From Bacillota bacterium (GTDB lineage: Bacteria; Bacillota; Clostridia; Lachnospirales; Lachnospiraceae), in NCBI GenBank assembly GCA_023443225.1, contig JAEZVF010000118.1, forward strand, positions 1 through 64,000: 64,000 bases of DNA. Direction: 5' to 3'. Positions 18,301-26,867 of this stretch are shown one piece after another. The translations under genes were made by a program, and so were the position numbers. Under the pieces are notes generated by a model. That model saw only the letters and a list, made by a program, of their open reading frames with translations, had not been told where the DNA came from and did not search any database. Each line of letters begins with the position of its first letter. The stretch's first letter is position 1.

Positions 18301-18345
18301 CGGTTTAGTCTAGTGTTTTATTAAATGAAATGGAGGAAAAGATAA

Positions 18346-19416
18346 ATGTTTGATAAATTAGAGGATCTATTAATAAGATTCCAGGAAATATTAGATGAAT
18401 TGAATGATCCGAATGTTGTAAACGACCAGGATAGATTCCGAAAGCTTATGAAGGAACAAAACGATTTGAGTGATATCGTTGAAAAATATAAAGAATATAA
18501 AAATACAAAGGCTGGAATTGAAGACAGTCTAACCATGCTCGAAGAAGAAAACGACGAAGAAATGCGGGAGCTGGCAAAAGAAGAGCTGAACGAATGTAAG
18601 CAAAAACTCGAAGTTATTGAAGGAGAATTAAAAATCTTACTTTTACCAAAAGATCCGAATGATGAAAAAAATGTTATTGTCGAAATTCGAGGCGGAGCTG
18701 GTGGTGACGAAGCGGCTCTTTTTGCAGCGGAATTATATCGAATGTATAGTAAATATGCCGAAGCACAGCATTGGAAAGTAGATTTAATGAATTTAAATGA
18801 GAACGGTTTAGGTGGTTTCAAAGAAGCCGTGTTCATGATCATTGGTAAAGGTGTTTATTCCAAAATGAAATACGAAAGTGGTGTACATCGTGTACAACGA
18901 ATCCCGGTTACAGAATCTGGCGGGCGTATTCATACTTCCACTGCAACAGTCGCAATTATGCCTGAAGCAGAAGAAGTCGATGTGTATATTGATATGAACG
19001 ATTGTAGAATCGATGTATTCAGGTCTTCTGGTAACGGTGGACAGTGTGTCAATACAACGGACTCTGCGGTACGTCTTACCCACATACCTACCGGTATCGT
19101 AATCTCCTGTCAGGATGAAAAATCCCAGTTAAAGAACAGAGATAAGGCATTAAAAGTATTACGTTCCAAATTATATGAATTAGAGTTAGAAAAGGCTCAT
19201 AGTGCGGAAGCAGAAGCAAGAAAGAGCCAAGTTGGTACCGGAGACCGTTCCGAGAAGATTAGAACTTATAACTTCCCGCAAGGACGTGTTACGGATCACA
19301 GGATTAAATTAACCATTCATAAGCTTGAGGCTACCCTGGACGGAGACCTTGATGAAATCATTGATAGCCTGACAGCAGCCGACCAGGCAGCAAAGCTTGC
19401 AAACATGAACGAATAG
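18346..19416 (+). CDS. prfA: Peptide chain release factor 1
   Basis: Class I release factor reading UAA and UAG, 356 aa. The catalytic GGQ is at 231-233, and the stop-codon-recognition P-x-T motif of RF1 appears as PVT at 187-189 (PAT in E. coli), separating it from RF2 (SPF). The domain order is normal for RF1. GGAGGAAA precedes the ATG. The stop codon (TAG) is the first part of an 11-base inverted repeat arm that recurs further downstream. Confidence 0.97.
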   Translation: MFDKLEDLLIRFQEILDELNDPNVVNDQDRFRKLMKEQNDLSDIVEKYKEYKNTKAGIEDSLTMLEEENDEEMRELAKEELNECKQKLEVIEGELKILLLPKDPNDEKNVIVEIRGGAGGDEAALFAAELYRMYSKYAEAQHWKVDLMNLNENGLGGFKEAVFMIIGKGVYSKMKYESGVHRVQRIPVTESGGRIHTSTATVAIMPEAEEVDVYIDMNDCRIDVFRSSGNGGQCVNTTDSAVRLTHIPTGIVISCQDEKSQLKNRDKALKVLRSKLYELELEKAHSAEAEARKSQVGTGDRSEKIRTYNFPQGRVTDHRIKLTIHKLEATLDGDLDEIIDSLTAADQAAKLANMNE

Positions 19417-19609
19417 CGCGAACGTGCTAGGTGGTAAGAAGAGAGGGTGCAAGTGAACTGGCCCCATAAGTTAGATCTTTTTCTAACTTATGGGGTCTGT
19501 TCACTTGTACCCTCTCTTCTTAGCATCTGGCATGTGAGTCAAACGAACACCGAGAAGTAGCGTAGCGGATTCGAGGTGTTCGTTCGCGCTATTACAAACG
19601 TTCGCGCTA
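19414..19609. repeat. Nested inverted repeats between prfA and the glycosyltransferase cassette
   Basis: TAGCGCGAACG at 19414-19424 is exactly inverted at 19581-19591 and again at 19599-19609 (CGTTCGCGCTA). Inside lie the long hairpin 19435-19522 and a second inverted repeat CGAACACC (19544-19551) / GGTGTTCG (19575-19582). The region is more GC-rich than its surroundings and has no plausible gene. It could be a remnant of a small mobile element or a compound terminator. Confidence 0.7.
19435..19522 (+). terminator. Long hairpin after prfA, about 40-bp stem
   Basis: TAAGAAGAGAGGGTGCAAGT... pairs with ...ACTTGTACCCTCTCTTCTTA over about 40 bp, with a G-U and a short mismatched patch; the apical part is CCCCATAAGTTAG / CTAACTTATGGGG. 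No T tract follows, so it is terminator-like only by position. Confidence 0.65.
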
Positions 19610-19623
19610 TGTTAAAACTACAA

Positions 19624-19652
19624 TTGACATTATTAAACAAAATAAGTATGAT
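19624..19652 (+). promoter_or_regulatory. Promoter of the AbrB-glycosyltransferase cassette
   Basis: TTGACA (19624-19629), 17-base spacer, TATGAT (19647-19652): a near-consensus housekeeping promoter. The -10 box is part of the left arm of the operator at 19641-19675. Confidence 0.8.
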
Positions 19653-19675
19653 ATGTATAACAAATCATACTTATT
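19641..19675. promoter_or_regulatory. Perfect 12+11+12 operator palindrome
   Basis: AATAAGTATGAT (19641-19652) and ATCATACTTATT (19664-19675) are exact inverted repeats separated by 11 bases. The site covers the -10 box and the start point and ends at the ribosome site of the AbrB gene, as expected for a repressor operator. The AbrB-like or AraC-like product of the cassette is the obvious candidate ligand. Confidence 0.75.
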
Positions 19676-19688
19676 GGAGGAGAATGAA

Positions 19689-19922
19689 ATGGATATGCCG
19701 AAAGGAAAGAATGCCTGGACTGTCAAAATCGGTGAAAAGGGGCAATTTGTCATACCGAAAGAAGCTAGAGAGATGTTTGATATCCATCCAGGAGATACCA
19801 TTTTAGTATTAGGAGATGTAGACAGAGGACTAGCAATTCCCCCTAAAGCCACAATAAATAAATATATCTCCAAGATTTTTGGAGAAATATCGATGGAAGA
19901 TCAGGAGGAGTCACATGAGTAA
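19689..19922 (+). CDS. AbrB/MazE-fold (SpoVT-AbrB) DNA-binding protein
   Basis: Small swapped-hairpin transcription factor, 77 aa. The AbrB core is clear: WTVKIGEKGQFVIPKEAREMFDIHPGDTILVLGD (in pieces, residues about 10-43). AbrB-type proteins bind DNA as dimers or tetramers; an antitoxin role is also known for the fold, but no toxin gene is adjacent. The ATG at 19689 has GGAGG 8 bases upstream; the ATG at 19653 lies within the operator. Its 3' end overlaps the glycosyltransferase start by 8 bases, so the two are translationally coupled. Probably represses its own promoter. Confidence 0.85.
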   Translation: MDMPKGKNAWTVKIGEKGQFVIPKEAREMFDIHPGDTILVLGDVDRGLAIPPKATINKYISKIFGEISMEDQEESHE

Positions 19923-21087
19923 AATTGTATTCTTTTGTATTCCTGCACATGGACATACCAATCCTACTCTAGGGGTGGTTCGTGAATTAGTGGATCGAGG
20001 ACACGAAGTCTGGTACTATTCTTATCATTCTTTTCGAGAAAAAATTGAATCTGTAGGAGCGAAGTTTGTTTCTTGCGATGATTATGATGTTGAAAAGAAC
20101 CTAGATCCCAAGGATACGACTAGAGTTGGCAAGGATATGGCGTTTTCAATACAAATATTAGTGGATACTACATTAGCACTAGATGATATGGTTTGTAAAG
20201 ACATGGAGCATTTGCAACCAGACTGTATAGTAGCAGATTCTATGGCGGTATGGGGAAAAGCAGTTGCATTAAAATTAAATATTCCATTTGTATCATCAAC
20301 TACTACTTTTGCATTCAACCAACATTCAGCTAAAATTATGAAGCAGAGTGTAAGGCAAGTGCTAGCCATGGTATTTTCTATGCCTCAAATTAATAAGAAT
20401 ATAAAACGATTACAGGCGAGTGGTTATCCTATCAAAAGCTTTTTGGATATTATTAAAAATGATGAGCAAACAAATACAATTGTATATACATCTCCAGAAT
20501 TTCAACCATGTACAGATACTTTTTCTGAAAAGTATGCTTTTGTGGGACCATCTATCCGACCTGCATCCTGTCATATTGAAAAAGAAAAAGAGAAGCTAGT
20601 TTATATATCCATGGGAACTGTAAATAATGACATGCTTAAGTTTTATAAAAGTTGTATTTCTGCACTTAGCGATACGGATTATCAAGTTATTATGTCAGTT
20701 GGAGAATTAGTGGATATAGAGAGCTTAGGGCATTTGCCAGCAAACATTTCTGTTTTTAGACATGTAGATCAGATAGCTGTGCTTATGCAGGCGGATGTAT
20801 TTCTATCTCACTGTGGAATGAATAGTGTGAATGAAAGCTTGTATTATCAAGTACCCTTAATTATGTATCCACAAACATCCGAACAAGGTGGGGTTTCCAC
20901 AAGAGTTTCTCAATTAGGGGCAGGGATTCAATTAGAAAAAAACAGTCCGCTGGCGATTCGTGAAGCTGTAGAACAGGTATTTGAAAATCCATCCTATCGT
21001 GAAAATGCCACTATCATATCAGATGGATTTAAAAAGTGTGCTGGGGCAAAGGACGCTGCTGATAAGATTTTGCAAGTATGTAAATGA
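19915..21087 (+). CDS. Macrolide-type UDP-glycosyltransferase (GT1, MGT family)
   Basis: GT-B fold glycosyltransferase, 390 aa, of the MGT/YjiC/OleD group that transfers sugar from UDP-hexose to macrolides, flavonoids or other small hydrophobic acceptors. The N-terminal acceptor domain starts SKIVFFCIPAHGHTNPTLG; the C-terminal donor site has the HCGMNSVNESLYYQVPLIMYP segment and PQTSEQ, where His, Asn/Ser and Glu bind the UDP-sugar. The start at 19915 has AGGAGGAG 4-5 bases upstream and overlaps the AbrB gene. With AbrB and AraC neighbours it may be an inducible detoxification gene. The acceptor is unknown. Confidence 0.88.
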   Translation: MSKIVFFCIPAHGHTNPTLGVVRELVDRGHEVWYYSYHSFREKIESVGAKFVSCDDYDVEKNLDPKDTTRVGKDMAFSIQILVDTTLALDDMVCKDMEHLQPDCIVADSMAVWGKAVALKLNIPFVSSTTTFAFNQHSAKIMKQSVRQVLAMVFSMPQINKNIKRLQASGYPIKSFLDIIKNDEQTNTIVYTSPEFQPCTDTFSEKYAFVGPSIRPASCHIEKEKEKLVYISMGTVNNDMLKFYKSCISALSDTDYQVIMSVGELVDIESLGHLPANISVFRHVDQIAVLMQADVFLSHCGMNSVNESLYYQVPLIMYPQTSEQGGVSTRVSQLGAGIQLEKNSPLAIREAVEQVFENPSYRENATIISDGFKKCAGAKDAADKILQVCK

Positions 21088-21182
21088 CTCATGATTCATG
21101 ATTAAATGATTTTCAAAAGCACAATAAATATCAAGCTTAAATAGTGAAATCGTGATAAGCTGAAAAGGAGGAGTGAAATACA

Positions 21183-21521
21183 TTGTCAGAAAAAACGATT
21201 CATAATATGATAGATTGGGTAGAAGAAAATATAGAAGAATCCCCAACATTAGAAGCGATGGCTAGACATGTTGGTTATTCCTCTTTTTATTGTTCAGTTA
21301 AATTTCATGAAGCTGTTGGGGTATCCTTTAAAGAGTATCTCCAACATCGTAAGCTGAATTTAGCCGTCAGGGAATTAATTACTACAAAGAAACGTATCCT
21401 GGATATTGCTGTTCAATATGGATTCTCTTCAAATGAATCTTTTACCAGGGCATTTTCTAAGATATACGGGTACTCTCCCCAGCAGTACCGAAAAATATAT
21501 TATAGTATTAATACAAATTGA
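21183..21521 (+). CDS. AraC family transcriptional regulator, DNA-binding domain only
   Basis: 112 aa, almost entirely the two-HTH AraC/XylS domain: first helix-turn-helix around LEAMARHVGYSSFYCSVKF, second around ILDIAVQYGFSSNESFTRAF, ending GYSPQQYRK. There is no ligand-binding domain, as in the MarA/SoxS type. The start appears to be TTG at 21183, with AAAGGAGGAG about 9 bases upstream and no in-frame ATG near it. It follows the glycosyltransferase by 95 bases on the same strand, so it likely belongs to the same inducible unit. Confidence 0.85.
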   Translation: MSEKTIHNMIDWVEENIEESPTLEAMARHVGYSSFYCSVKFHEAVGVSFKEYLQHRKLNLAVRELITTKKRILDIAVQYGFSSNESFTRAFSKIYGYSPQQYRKIYYSINTN

Positions 21522-21559
21522 TGATGGTTGGCTTTCGTTAGAAAGGAGCTTTTGTTATT

Positions 21560-22426
21560 ATGGTAAATCGGAATGAAGAATGTTGGTGCAAAAGTGGGAA
21601 GAAGTATAAATACTGTCATCTATCCACGGATGAAAAGATTGCAGAGTATAAGAACAAGGGGTACGTCGTACCAAACAGAAAGATAATAAAAAATATAGAA
21701 CAGATTGCCGGAATCAGGGAAAGTGGCAGAGTAAACACCTTAATATTAGATGAGATCAGTAGTCGCATGACTGCTGGAATATCAACGGAAGATATTAATC
21801 GATATGTTCACGAAAAGACCATTCAGCTTGGAGGTCTTCCTGCTACACTTGGATATGACGGATATCCCAAAAGCGTATGTATCTCTGTAAATGAAGAAGT
21901 ATGTCATGGGATACCGACCGAAGATAGATTTCTACAAAACGGAGACATTGTAAATGTCGATGTTTCTACCATTTATAATGGATATTATGGAGATTCTTCT
22001 AGAATGTTTTGTATTGGCAATGTTTCACCTGAACGAAGGAATTTGGTTGATGTTGCAAAGCAAGCCATTGAGGTTGGATTAAGATATGTGAAGCCATGGA
22101 ATACCTTAGGGGATATGGGACAGGCAATTCATGATTTTGTGAAAACAAATGGCTACTCTGTTGTGTATGCGGTTGGAGGACATGGCATTGGACTGGAATT
22201 TCACGAAGAACCATATGTGAGTTATGTATCTAGGAAACATACAGAGATGTTAATGGTTCCAGGTATGATATTTACCATCGAGCCCATGATTAATCAAGGT
22301 CTTCCCGATGTATTTACAGATGAGAAAAACGGCTGGACAATTTACACACAAGATGGTTCTGACTCTGCACAATGGGAAGTGATGGTTTTGGTTACGAACA
22401 ATGGTTATGAAGTATTGTCCCACTAA
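21560..22426 (+). CDS. map: Methionine aminopeptidase with N-terminal SEC-C zinc motif
   Basis: Type I methionine aminopeptidase, 288 aa. The N-terminus carries a SEC-C motif (C8, C10, C19, H20), a zinc knuckle that is thought to tether the enzyme to the ribosome or partner proteins. The pita-bread catalytic domain has its metal ligands in NVDVSTIYNGYYGDSSRMF (two Asp), GGHGIG (His), FTIEPM (Glu) and AQWE (Glu). It is probably not the only map copy, since most clostridia carry another in the ribosomal protein cluster outside this window. GAAAGGAG precedes the ATG. Confidence 0.94.
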   Translation: MVNRNEECWCKSGKKYKYCHLSTDEKIAEYKNKGYVVPNRKIIKNIEQIAGIRESGRVNTLILDEISSRMTAGISTEDINRYVHEKTIQLGGLPATLGYDGYPKSVCISVNEEVCHGIPTEDRFLQNGDIVNVDVSTIYNGYYGDSSRMFCIGNVSPERRNLVDVAKQAIEVGLRYVKPWNTLGDMGQAIHDFVKTNGYSVVYAVGGHGIGLEFHEEPYVSYVSRKHTEMLMVPGMIFTIEPMINQGLPDVFTDEKNGWTIYTQDGSDSAQWEVMVLVTNNGYEVLSH

Positions 22427-22514
22427 TATTTGTTTTCAGTGGATTTTCTATGGTTTGTTTGGTAAAATAAAGACAATCAGAGTAGGCATAAAATGAATAG
22501 GTAGGAAAACTTAT

Positions 22515-23300
22515 ATGATAAGCAGTACATCGAATGCGCAAATCAAAAATTTGATACATTTACAAAAGAAAGCAAAAACTAGAGAAGAGCAAGGGGCATT
22601 TGTTATTGAAGGAATTAAAATGTACGAAGAATCCAGAGATGGTGGTTATCTCATCAAAGCATATATTTCAGAAAGTCTGTATGCTGAAAAACGGTTAATG
22701 GGTAACCGATTCTTTGCAGATTATCCTTATGAAGTTGTTCAGGATTCTGTGCTAAAAGAAGTTTCCGAGACTCTGACTCCTCAAGGGATTATGGCTATTG
22801 TTAAGAAACCGGAATATGACCTTAATAGCATTATTACAGAGAAAGATGTTAATCTTATTTTGCTTGAAGATATACGTGACCCAGGAAATCTCGGTACTAT
22901 AGTAAGAACTGCAGAAGGTGCGGGGGTAACTGGAATCATACTAAGCAAGTCGTCAGTTGATATGTATAATCCAAAAGTTATACGATCAACCATGGGTGCG
23001 ATATACCGGATGCCGTTTGTTTATGCAGATGATTTTGCTGAAGTACTACGACGAATAAAAAAGAACAATATTAAGATATATGCAGCCCATCTGGCAGCGG
23101 CCTCTGTTTATGATGAAGAGAATTATCAGGGGAAATGTGCTATCATGATTGGTAATGAAGCAAATGGATTAAGTGATGAAGCAGTAGCATTATCAGATAG
23201 TTGCATTAAAATTCCTATGACTGGAAGGGTAGAATCTTTAAATGCTGCAATTGCAGCAGCTATCTTAATGTATGAGGTATATAGGCAAAAAAGAAAATGA
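22515..23300 (+). CDS. TrmH/SpoU family RNA 2'-O-methyltransferase
   Basis: SPOUT-class methyltransferase, 261 aa, adding a 2'-O-methyl group to rRNA or tRNA. The N-terminal substrate-binding domain (SSTSNAQIKNLIHLQKKAK...FVIEG) resembles the 23S rRNA enzyme group. The C-terminal knot has motif 1 DPGNLGTIVRTAEGAG, motif 2 IMIGNEANGLSDEA and motif 3 IPMTGRVESLNAAIAAAI. The target nucleotide cannot be told from sequence. It stands alone, about 90 bases after map. Confidence 0.92.
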   Translation: MISSTSNAQIKNLIHLQKKAKTREEQGAFVIEGIKMYEESRDGGYLIKAYISESLYAEKRLMGNRFFADYPYEVVQDSVLKEVSETLTPQGIMAIVKKPEYDLNSIITEKDVNLILLEDIRDPGNLGTIVRTAEGAGVTGIILSKSSVDMYNPKVIRSTMGAIYRMPFVYADDFAEVLRRIKKNNIKIYAAHLAAASVYDEENYQGKCAIMIGNEANGLSDEAVALSDSCIKIPMTGRVESLNAAIAAAILMYEVYRQKRK

Positions 23301-23394
23301 ATTAGAATATGATTAGATGTTAAAAATCTACTTGTAAATTAATGTGACATGAAGTAAAATCATGTTAGCAGTATTATGAAAGGGGGGTGTAAAT

Positions 23395-23838
23395 ATGAAC
23401 TCAATTTATTGGCTTATTGCACTTGCCGTTTTATTGATAATTGAAATAATTACCTTAGGGCTAACAACTATATGGTTTGCCGGTGGTGCCTTAGTAGCAT
23501 TTCTATTATCCTTGGTTTCGGATAACCTAATAATGGAGTTAGCAGTGTTTTTAACTATTTCATTGGCCCTATTAATCTTTACACGGCCGATAGCTGCAAA
23601 GTATTTTAACAAAGAGCGTGTGAAAACAAACTGTGACCTGCTGATTGGTAAAGAAGCCAAAGTAACAAAGAAAATTGATAATTTTAATTCAACCGGACAG
23701 GTGAGTATTGACGGTCAGGAATGGACTGCAAGATCTTTGAAAGATGAGAATATCATTGAACCGGGAAAGCGTGTTGTTATAAGAGAAATCTCAGGAATTA
23801 AATTAATTGTTGATATTGAAGTGGAGGATTCATTATGA
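23395..23838 (+). CDS. Short NfeD family membrane protein
   Basis: 147 aa. Three transmembrane segments in the first 70 residues, then a cytoplasmic OB-fold (about 78-145, with LIGKEAKVTKKI...GQVSIDGQEWTAR), which is the NfeD-1b layout without the protease domain. NfeD proteins pair with SPFH proteins in membrane-organising complexes; the SPFH gene starts inside its last codons (ATGA overlap), supporting a complex here. A strong GGGGGGTG ribosome site precedes it. Confidence 0.9.
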   Translation: MNSIYWLIALAVLLIIEIITLGLTTIWFAGGALVAFLLSLVSDNLIMELAVFLTISLALLIFTRPIAAKYFNKERVKTNCDLLIGKEAKVTKKIDNFNSTGQVSIDGQEWTARSLKDENIIEPGKRVVIREISGIKLIVDIEVEDSL

Positions 23839-24761
23839 TTGAAACTGTATTAATAGTATTTGGAGTTATTATAGTCCTTGTATTAGCATCTTGCGTTAAA
23901 ATCGTACCACAGGCTCAAGCGTATGTTATTGAACGTTTGGGAGGATTTCAGGGTACATGGAATGTAGGGTTACATGTAATGGTTCCATTTATCGATAAGG
24001 TTGCTAAGAAGGTACCATTAAAAGAGCAGGTTGTAGATTTTGCACCACAGCCGGTTATCACAAAAGATAACGTAACTATGAAGATTGATACTGTTGTATT
24101 TTTTCAAATTACAGATCCAAAGCTGTATGCATATGGTGTTGAACGTCCAATGATGGCCATTGAAAACTTAACTGCCACTACACTACGAAACATAATAGGT
24201 GATTTGGAATTAGATGAAACATTGACCTCAAGAGAAATTATTAATACCAAGATGCGTGTATCTTTAGATGTAGCAACCGATCCTTGGGGAATAAAAGTAA
24301 ATCGTGTGGAACTTAAAAATATCATTCCTCCAGCAGCTATTCAAGATGCAATGGAGAAACAGATGAAGGCGGAACGTGAACGTAGAGAATCTATCCTACG
24401 TGCAGAAGGTGAAAAAACATCTGCTATTCTAGTTGCAGAAGGACATAAACAATCTACCATTCTTGAAGCAGAAGCAGAGAAAGAGGCGGCTATCCTTCGT
24501 GCGGAAGCAAAAAAAGAAGCAACCATTCGCGAAGCGGAAGGTCAGGCAGAAGCAATTCTTTCCATACAAAAAGCAAACGCTGACGGTATCAGATTCCTAA
24601 ATGAAGCAAATCCTGGAAATGCAGTACTCCAGATTAAGAGTTTAGAAGCATTTGCAAAGGCAGCTGACGGAAAGGCAACAAAGATTATTATTCCATCTGA
24701 AATTCAAGGAATTGCAGGTTTGGCAAAATCCTTAGTCGAAGTTGGTAAGGACAAAGAATAA
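23835..24761 (+). CDS. SPFH/Band 7 (stomatin-like) membrane protein
   Basis: 308 aa: one N-terminal membrane anchor (about 3-20), then the SPFH domain (VPQAQAYVIERLGGFQGTW...), and an Ala/Glu-rich coiled coil (about 175-245) made of repeated A-E-x motifs such as ILRAEGEK and ILEAEAEKEAAI. It is a stomatin/YbbK (QmcA)-like scaffold thought to form large membrane rings with NfeD proteins and to influence membrane proteases. It is coupled to the NfeD gene by a 4-base overlap. A terminator follows 16 bases after the stop. Confidence 0.92.
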   Translation: MIETVLIVFGVIIVLVLASCVKIVPQAQAYVIERLGGFQGTWNVGLHVMVPFIDKVAKKVPLKEQVVDFAPQPVITKDNVTMKIDTVVFFQITDPKLYAYGVERPMMAIENLTATTLRNIIGDLELDETLTSREIINTKMRVSLDVATDPWGIKVNRVELKNIIPPAAIQDAMEKQMKAERERRESILRAEGEKTSAILVAEGHKQSTILEAEAEKEAAILRAEAKKEATIREAEGQAEAILSIQKANADGIRFLNEANPGNAVLQIKSLEAFAKAADGKATKIIIPSEIQGIAGLAKSLVEVGKDKE

Positions 24762-24777
24762 AGCAATATTACAATGG

Positions 24778-24807
24778 CAACCACTTCTTTAAAGAGGTGG
24801 TTGTTTT
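24778..24807 (+). terminator. Terminator after the SPFH gene
   Basis: CAACCACTTCTTT and AAAGAGGTGGTTG form a 13-bp stem with one G-U, followed by TTTTAAC. Confidence 0.85.
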
Positions 24808-24854
24808 AACTTCTTTTTAACACTATTATTAAGAGAAACTTAAGAATTCTAATC

Positions 24855-24883
24855 TTGATAATGAAAAAAGTATGAGCTATTAT
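24855..24883 (+). promoter_or_regulatory. Promoter of the LtaS-like / patatin operon
   Basis: TTGATA (24855-24860), 17-base spacer, TATTAT (24878-24883). The leader (about 75 bases) contains TGCAAAG / CTTTGCA as a 7-bp inverted repeat. Confidence 0.6.
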
Positions 24884-24964
24884 AGAAAGGTATTGAAGAT
24901 ATGGGGAGATAAGTTGCAAAGTTGCCTGTAGGAAAGACTTTGCAGGTTAAAGGAGAGATAGTTA

Positions 24965-26866
24965 ATGAAACAGTTCAAAAAAATCATTCAATCACCATTT
25001 ATGCTGTTACTTGTGTTTGCTGCAAAACTAACAGTATATTATAGCTTAATAGGAGTAAGTATAAATAATATCACATTTACTTTGTTAAGCGTTGCTACTT
25101 TGGCTACCATATTTTTCGGATTGTCTCAGTGCAAATTTAAATGGAAGAAGGGTGTATTTTTAGTTATATATAGCCTATTAAGCTTATTAATGTTTTCAGA
25201 TGCTATGTATTATAATTATTATAATCAGACGGTTTCTATAAAACAACTTTGGCAGGCTTCTAATGTTGCTGCTGTCCCGGACAGTTTTGTCGCAACGTTG
25301 ATTCCAGCGAGTTTCTTATTGTTTATTGACATTCCGTTTGTCTATATCTATTTTAAAAAGAGAGTTCAGGAACTGAAACTTACAGTAAATTTGAAAAAAG
25401 AGATTAAATATATACTGGTAAGTTTGGGCGCAGTATTTATTATTTTAGTAATAAATCCATTACAAAGTGTTGCTATTGATAAGGTGAATAGTGTGGAGTT
25501 TTTTACAAATCATGTAAATGATATTTATAGTGCAATATCAGACAACATTATAACTAGTGAAATTCCACCGGAAGAAGTATTGGAAGCTGTAGAAGTAGTA
25601 GCGCCACAATCAGCAGGTAATCGGTTTGGGGGTATCGGGGAAGGAAAGAATTTGATTGTCGTTCAGGTAGAGGCTTTACAGAATTTTGTAATAGGCGCAG
25701 AATACAACAATCAGGTAATAACTCCGAATCTAAATGCTCTATTAGAAAAGGACACAATCTATTTTGATCAATACTATTCAAACATCGGAAAAGGTAATAC
25801 AGTCGATGCAGAATTCTCCAGCCTGAACAGCCTTTATCCGGTGATTGACCGGGAATGTTATACGCTTTATTCTGATAACACATACAATGGTTTGCCTTGG
25901 ATTATGCGTGAAAAAGGTTATTATTCTTTTGCTACTCATGGATATGAAGGAAGCTTCTGGAATCGAGAAGCAGCTTATCCAAATCAGGGTTTTCAGGAGT
26001 TTTACAGCATGGAAGATCTAGATGTCAGTGATATAATAGGACTTGGAGTCTCTGACAAATCGATGTTTCGTCAGGCAGTGGAATTAATAAAAAAGCAAGA
26101 AGGACCATTCTTTAATTTTATAGTGACTTTAACCAGTCATCATCCTTATTTGATTGATGATGAGGATGTTTCTTTGGTTCTTAGAGAAGAAGATAAGGAA
26201 ACTAAACTAGGGGCATATTTACGGACAATTCATTATACAGACGAAGCAATTGGAGAATTCATACAAGGATTAAAAACAGCTGGTTTATATGAGAATACCG
26301 TAATTGCATTCTATGGAGATCATCATGCATTAAATGTGAATATGGATAATAACTATGAGATTATGTCAGAGTTCTTAGGAAAAGAATATGATTATGATGA
26401 GATGTTGAATGTTCCTCTGTTGATTCATGTTCCTAACAGTGGAGTGAAAAGTACGATATCGACTACCGGTGGGCAAATCGATTTTCTGCCAACCATAGCA
26501 AATATTATGAGTTTAGATATTGAACAGCCCTATGTTTTAGGGCAAGATTTGGCAAATGCAAAGGATGGGTTTGTCGCATTTACTGCATATTTATTTGAAG
26601 GATCTTTTATTCATAATAATATTATGTTCGAGATATCCAGAGAGGGTGTCTTTGAAGGCAGCAGGGCTTGGGTAATACAGGACCATAGTATTATTGATGC
26701 TGCTCAATGCATTGATGACTATAACAGGGCAATCACCTTAAAGGAAACCTCGAAAGAAATCTTAGAACAGGATTTAATCGCTGAGTGTGTGAAGAGAGAA
26801 CCTTTCTTAGGTAATGTTTTGAAACAGGCAAAAAAATATGAAGTAAATCCAACAGAGAAAAATTAA
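24965..26866 (+). CDS. LTA synthase-like membrane sulfatase family protein
   Basis: Polyglycerolphosphate synthase-like enzyme (LtaS family), 633 aa. Five membrane segments (about 10-30, 36-53, 61-80, 109-130 and 148-166) precede an extracellular alkaline-phosphatase/sulfatase-fold domain. Catalytic landmarks: E236 in VVQVEALQNF, the nucleophile T279 in GNTVDAEFSSLNSLYP, and the metal pair in FYGDHHAL near 455. LtaS moves glycerol phosphate from phosphatidylglycerol to lipoteichoic acid, releasing diacylglycerol. A related sulfatase or phosphoethanolamine transferase role is less likely. The patatin gene starts 1 base after its stop. Confidence 0.88.
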   Translation: MKQFKKIIQSPFMLLLVFAAKLTVYYSLIGVSINNITFTLLSVATLATIFFGLSQCKFKWKKGVFLVIYSLLSLLMFSDAMYYNYYNQTVSIKQLWQASNVAAVPDSFVATLIPASFLLFIDIPFVYIYFKKRVQELKLTVNLKKEIKYILVSLGAVFIILVINPLQSVAIDKVNSVEFFTNHVNDIYSAISDNIITSEIPPEEVLEAVEVVAPQSAGNRFGGIGEGKNLIVVQVEALQNFVIGAEYNNQVITPNLNALLEKDTIYFDQYYSNIGKGNTVDAEFSSLNSLYPVIDRECYTLYSDNTYNGLPWIMREKGYYSFATHGYEGSFWNREAAYPNQGFQEFYSMEDLDVSDIIGLGVSDKSMFRQAVELIKKQEGPFFNFIVTLTSHHPYLIDDEDVSLVLREEDKETKLGAYLRTIHYTDEAIGEFIQGLKTAGLYENTVIAFYGDHHALNVNMDNNYEIMSEFLGKEYDYDEMLNVPLLIHVPNSGVKSTISTTGGQIDFLPTIANIMSLDIEQPYVLGQDLANAKDGFVAFTAYLFEGSFIHNNIMFEISREGVFEGSRAWVIQDHSIIDAAQCIDDYNRAITLKETSKEILEQDLIAECVKREPFLGNVLKQAKKYEVNPTEKN

Positions 26867-26867
26867 T

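Noticed and set aside
19689..19922. Antitoxin of a toxin-antitoxin pair (AbrB/MazE fold)
   Set aside because: The next genes are a glycosyltransferase and an AraC regulator; no MazF-, PIN- or RelE-like toxin is adjacent.
19414..21521. Intact insertion sequence carrying the glycosyltransferase cassette
   Set aside because: No transposase or integrase gene, no matching inverted repeat at the right end near 21521, and no target-site duplication was seen.
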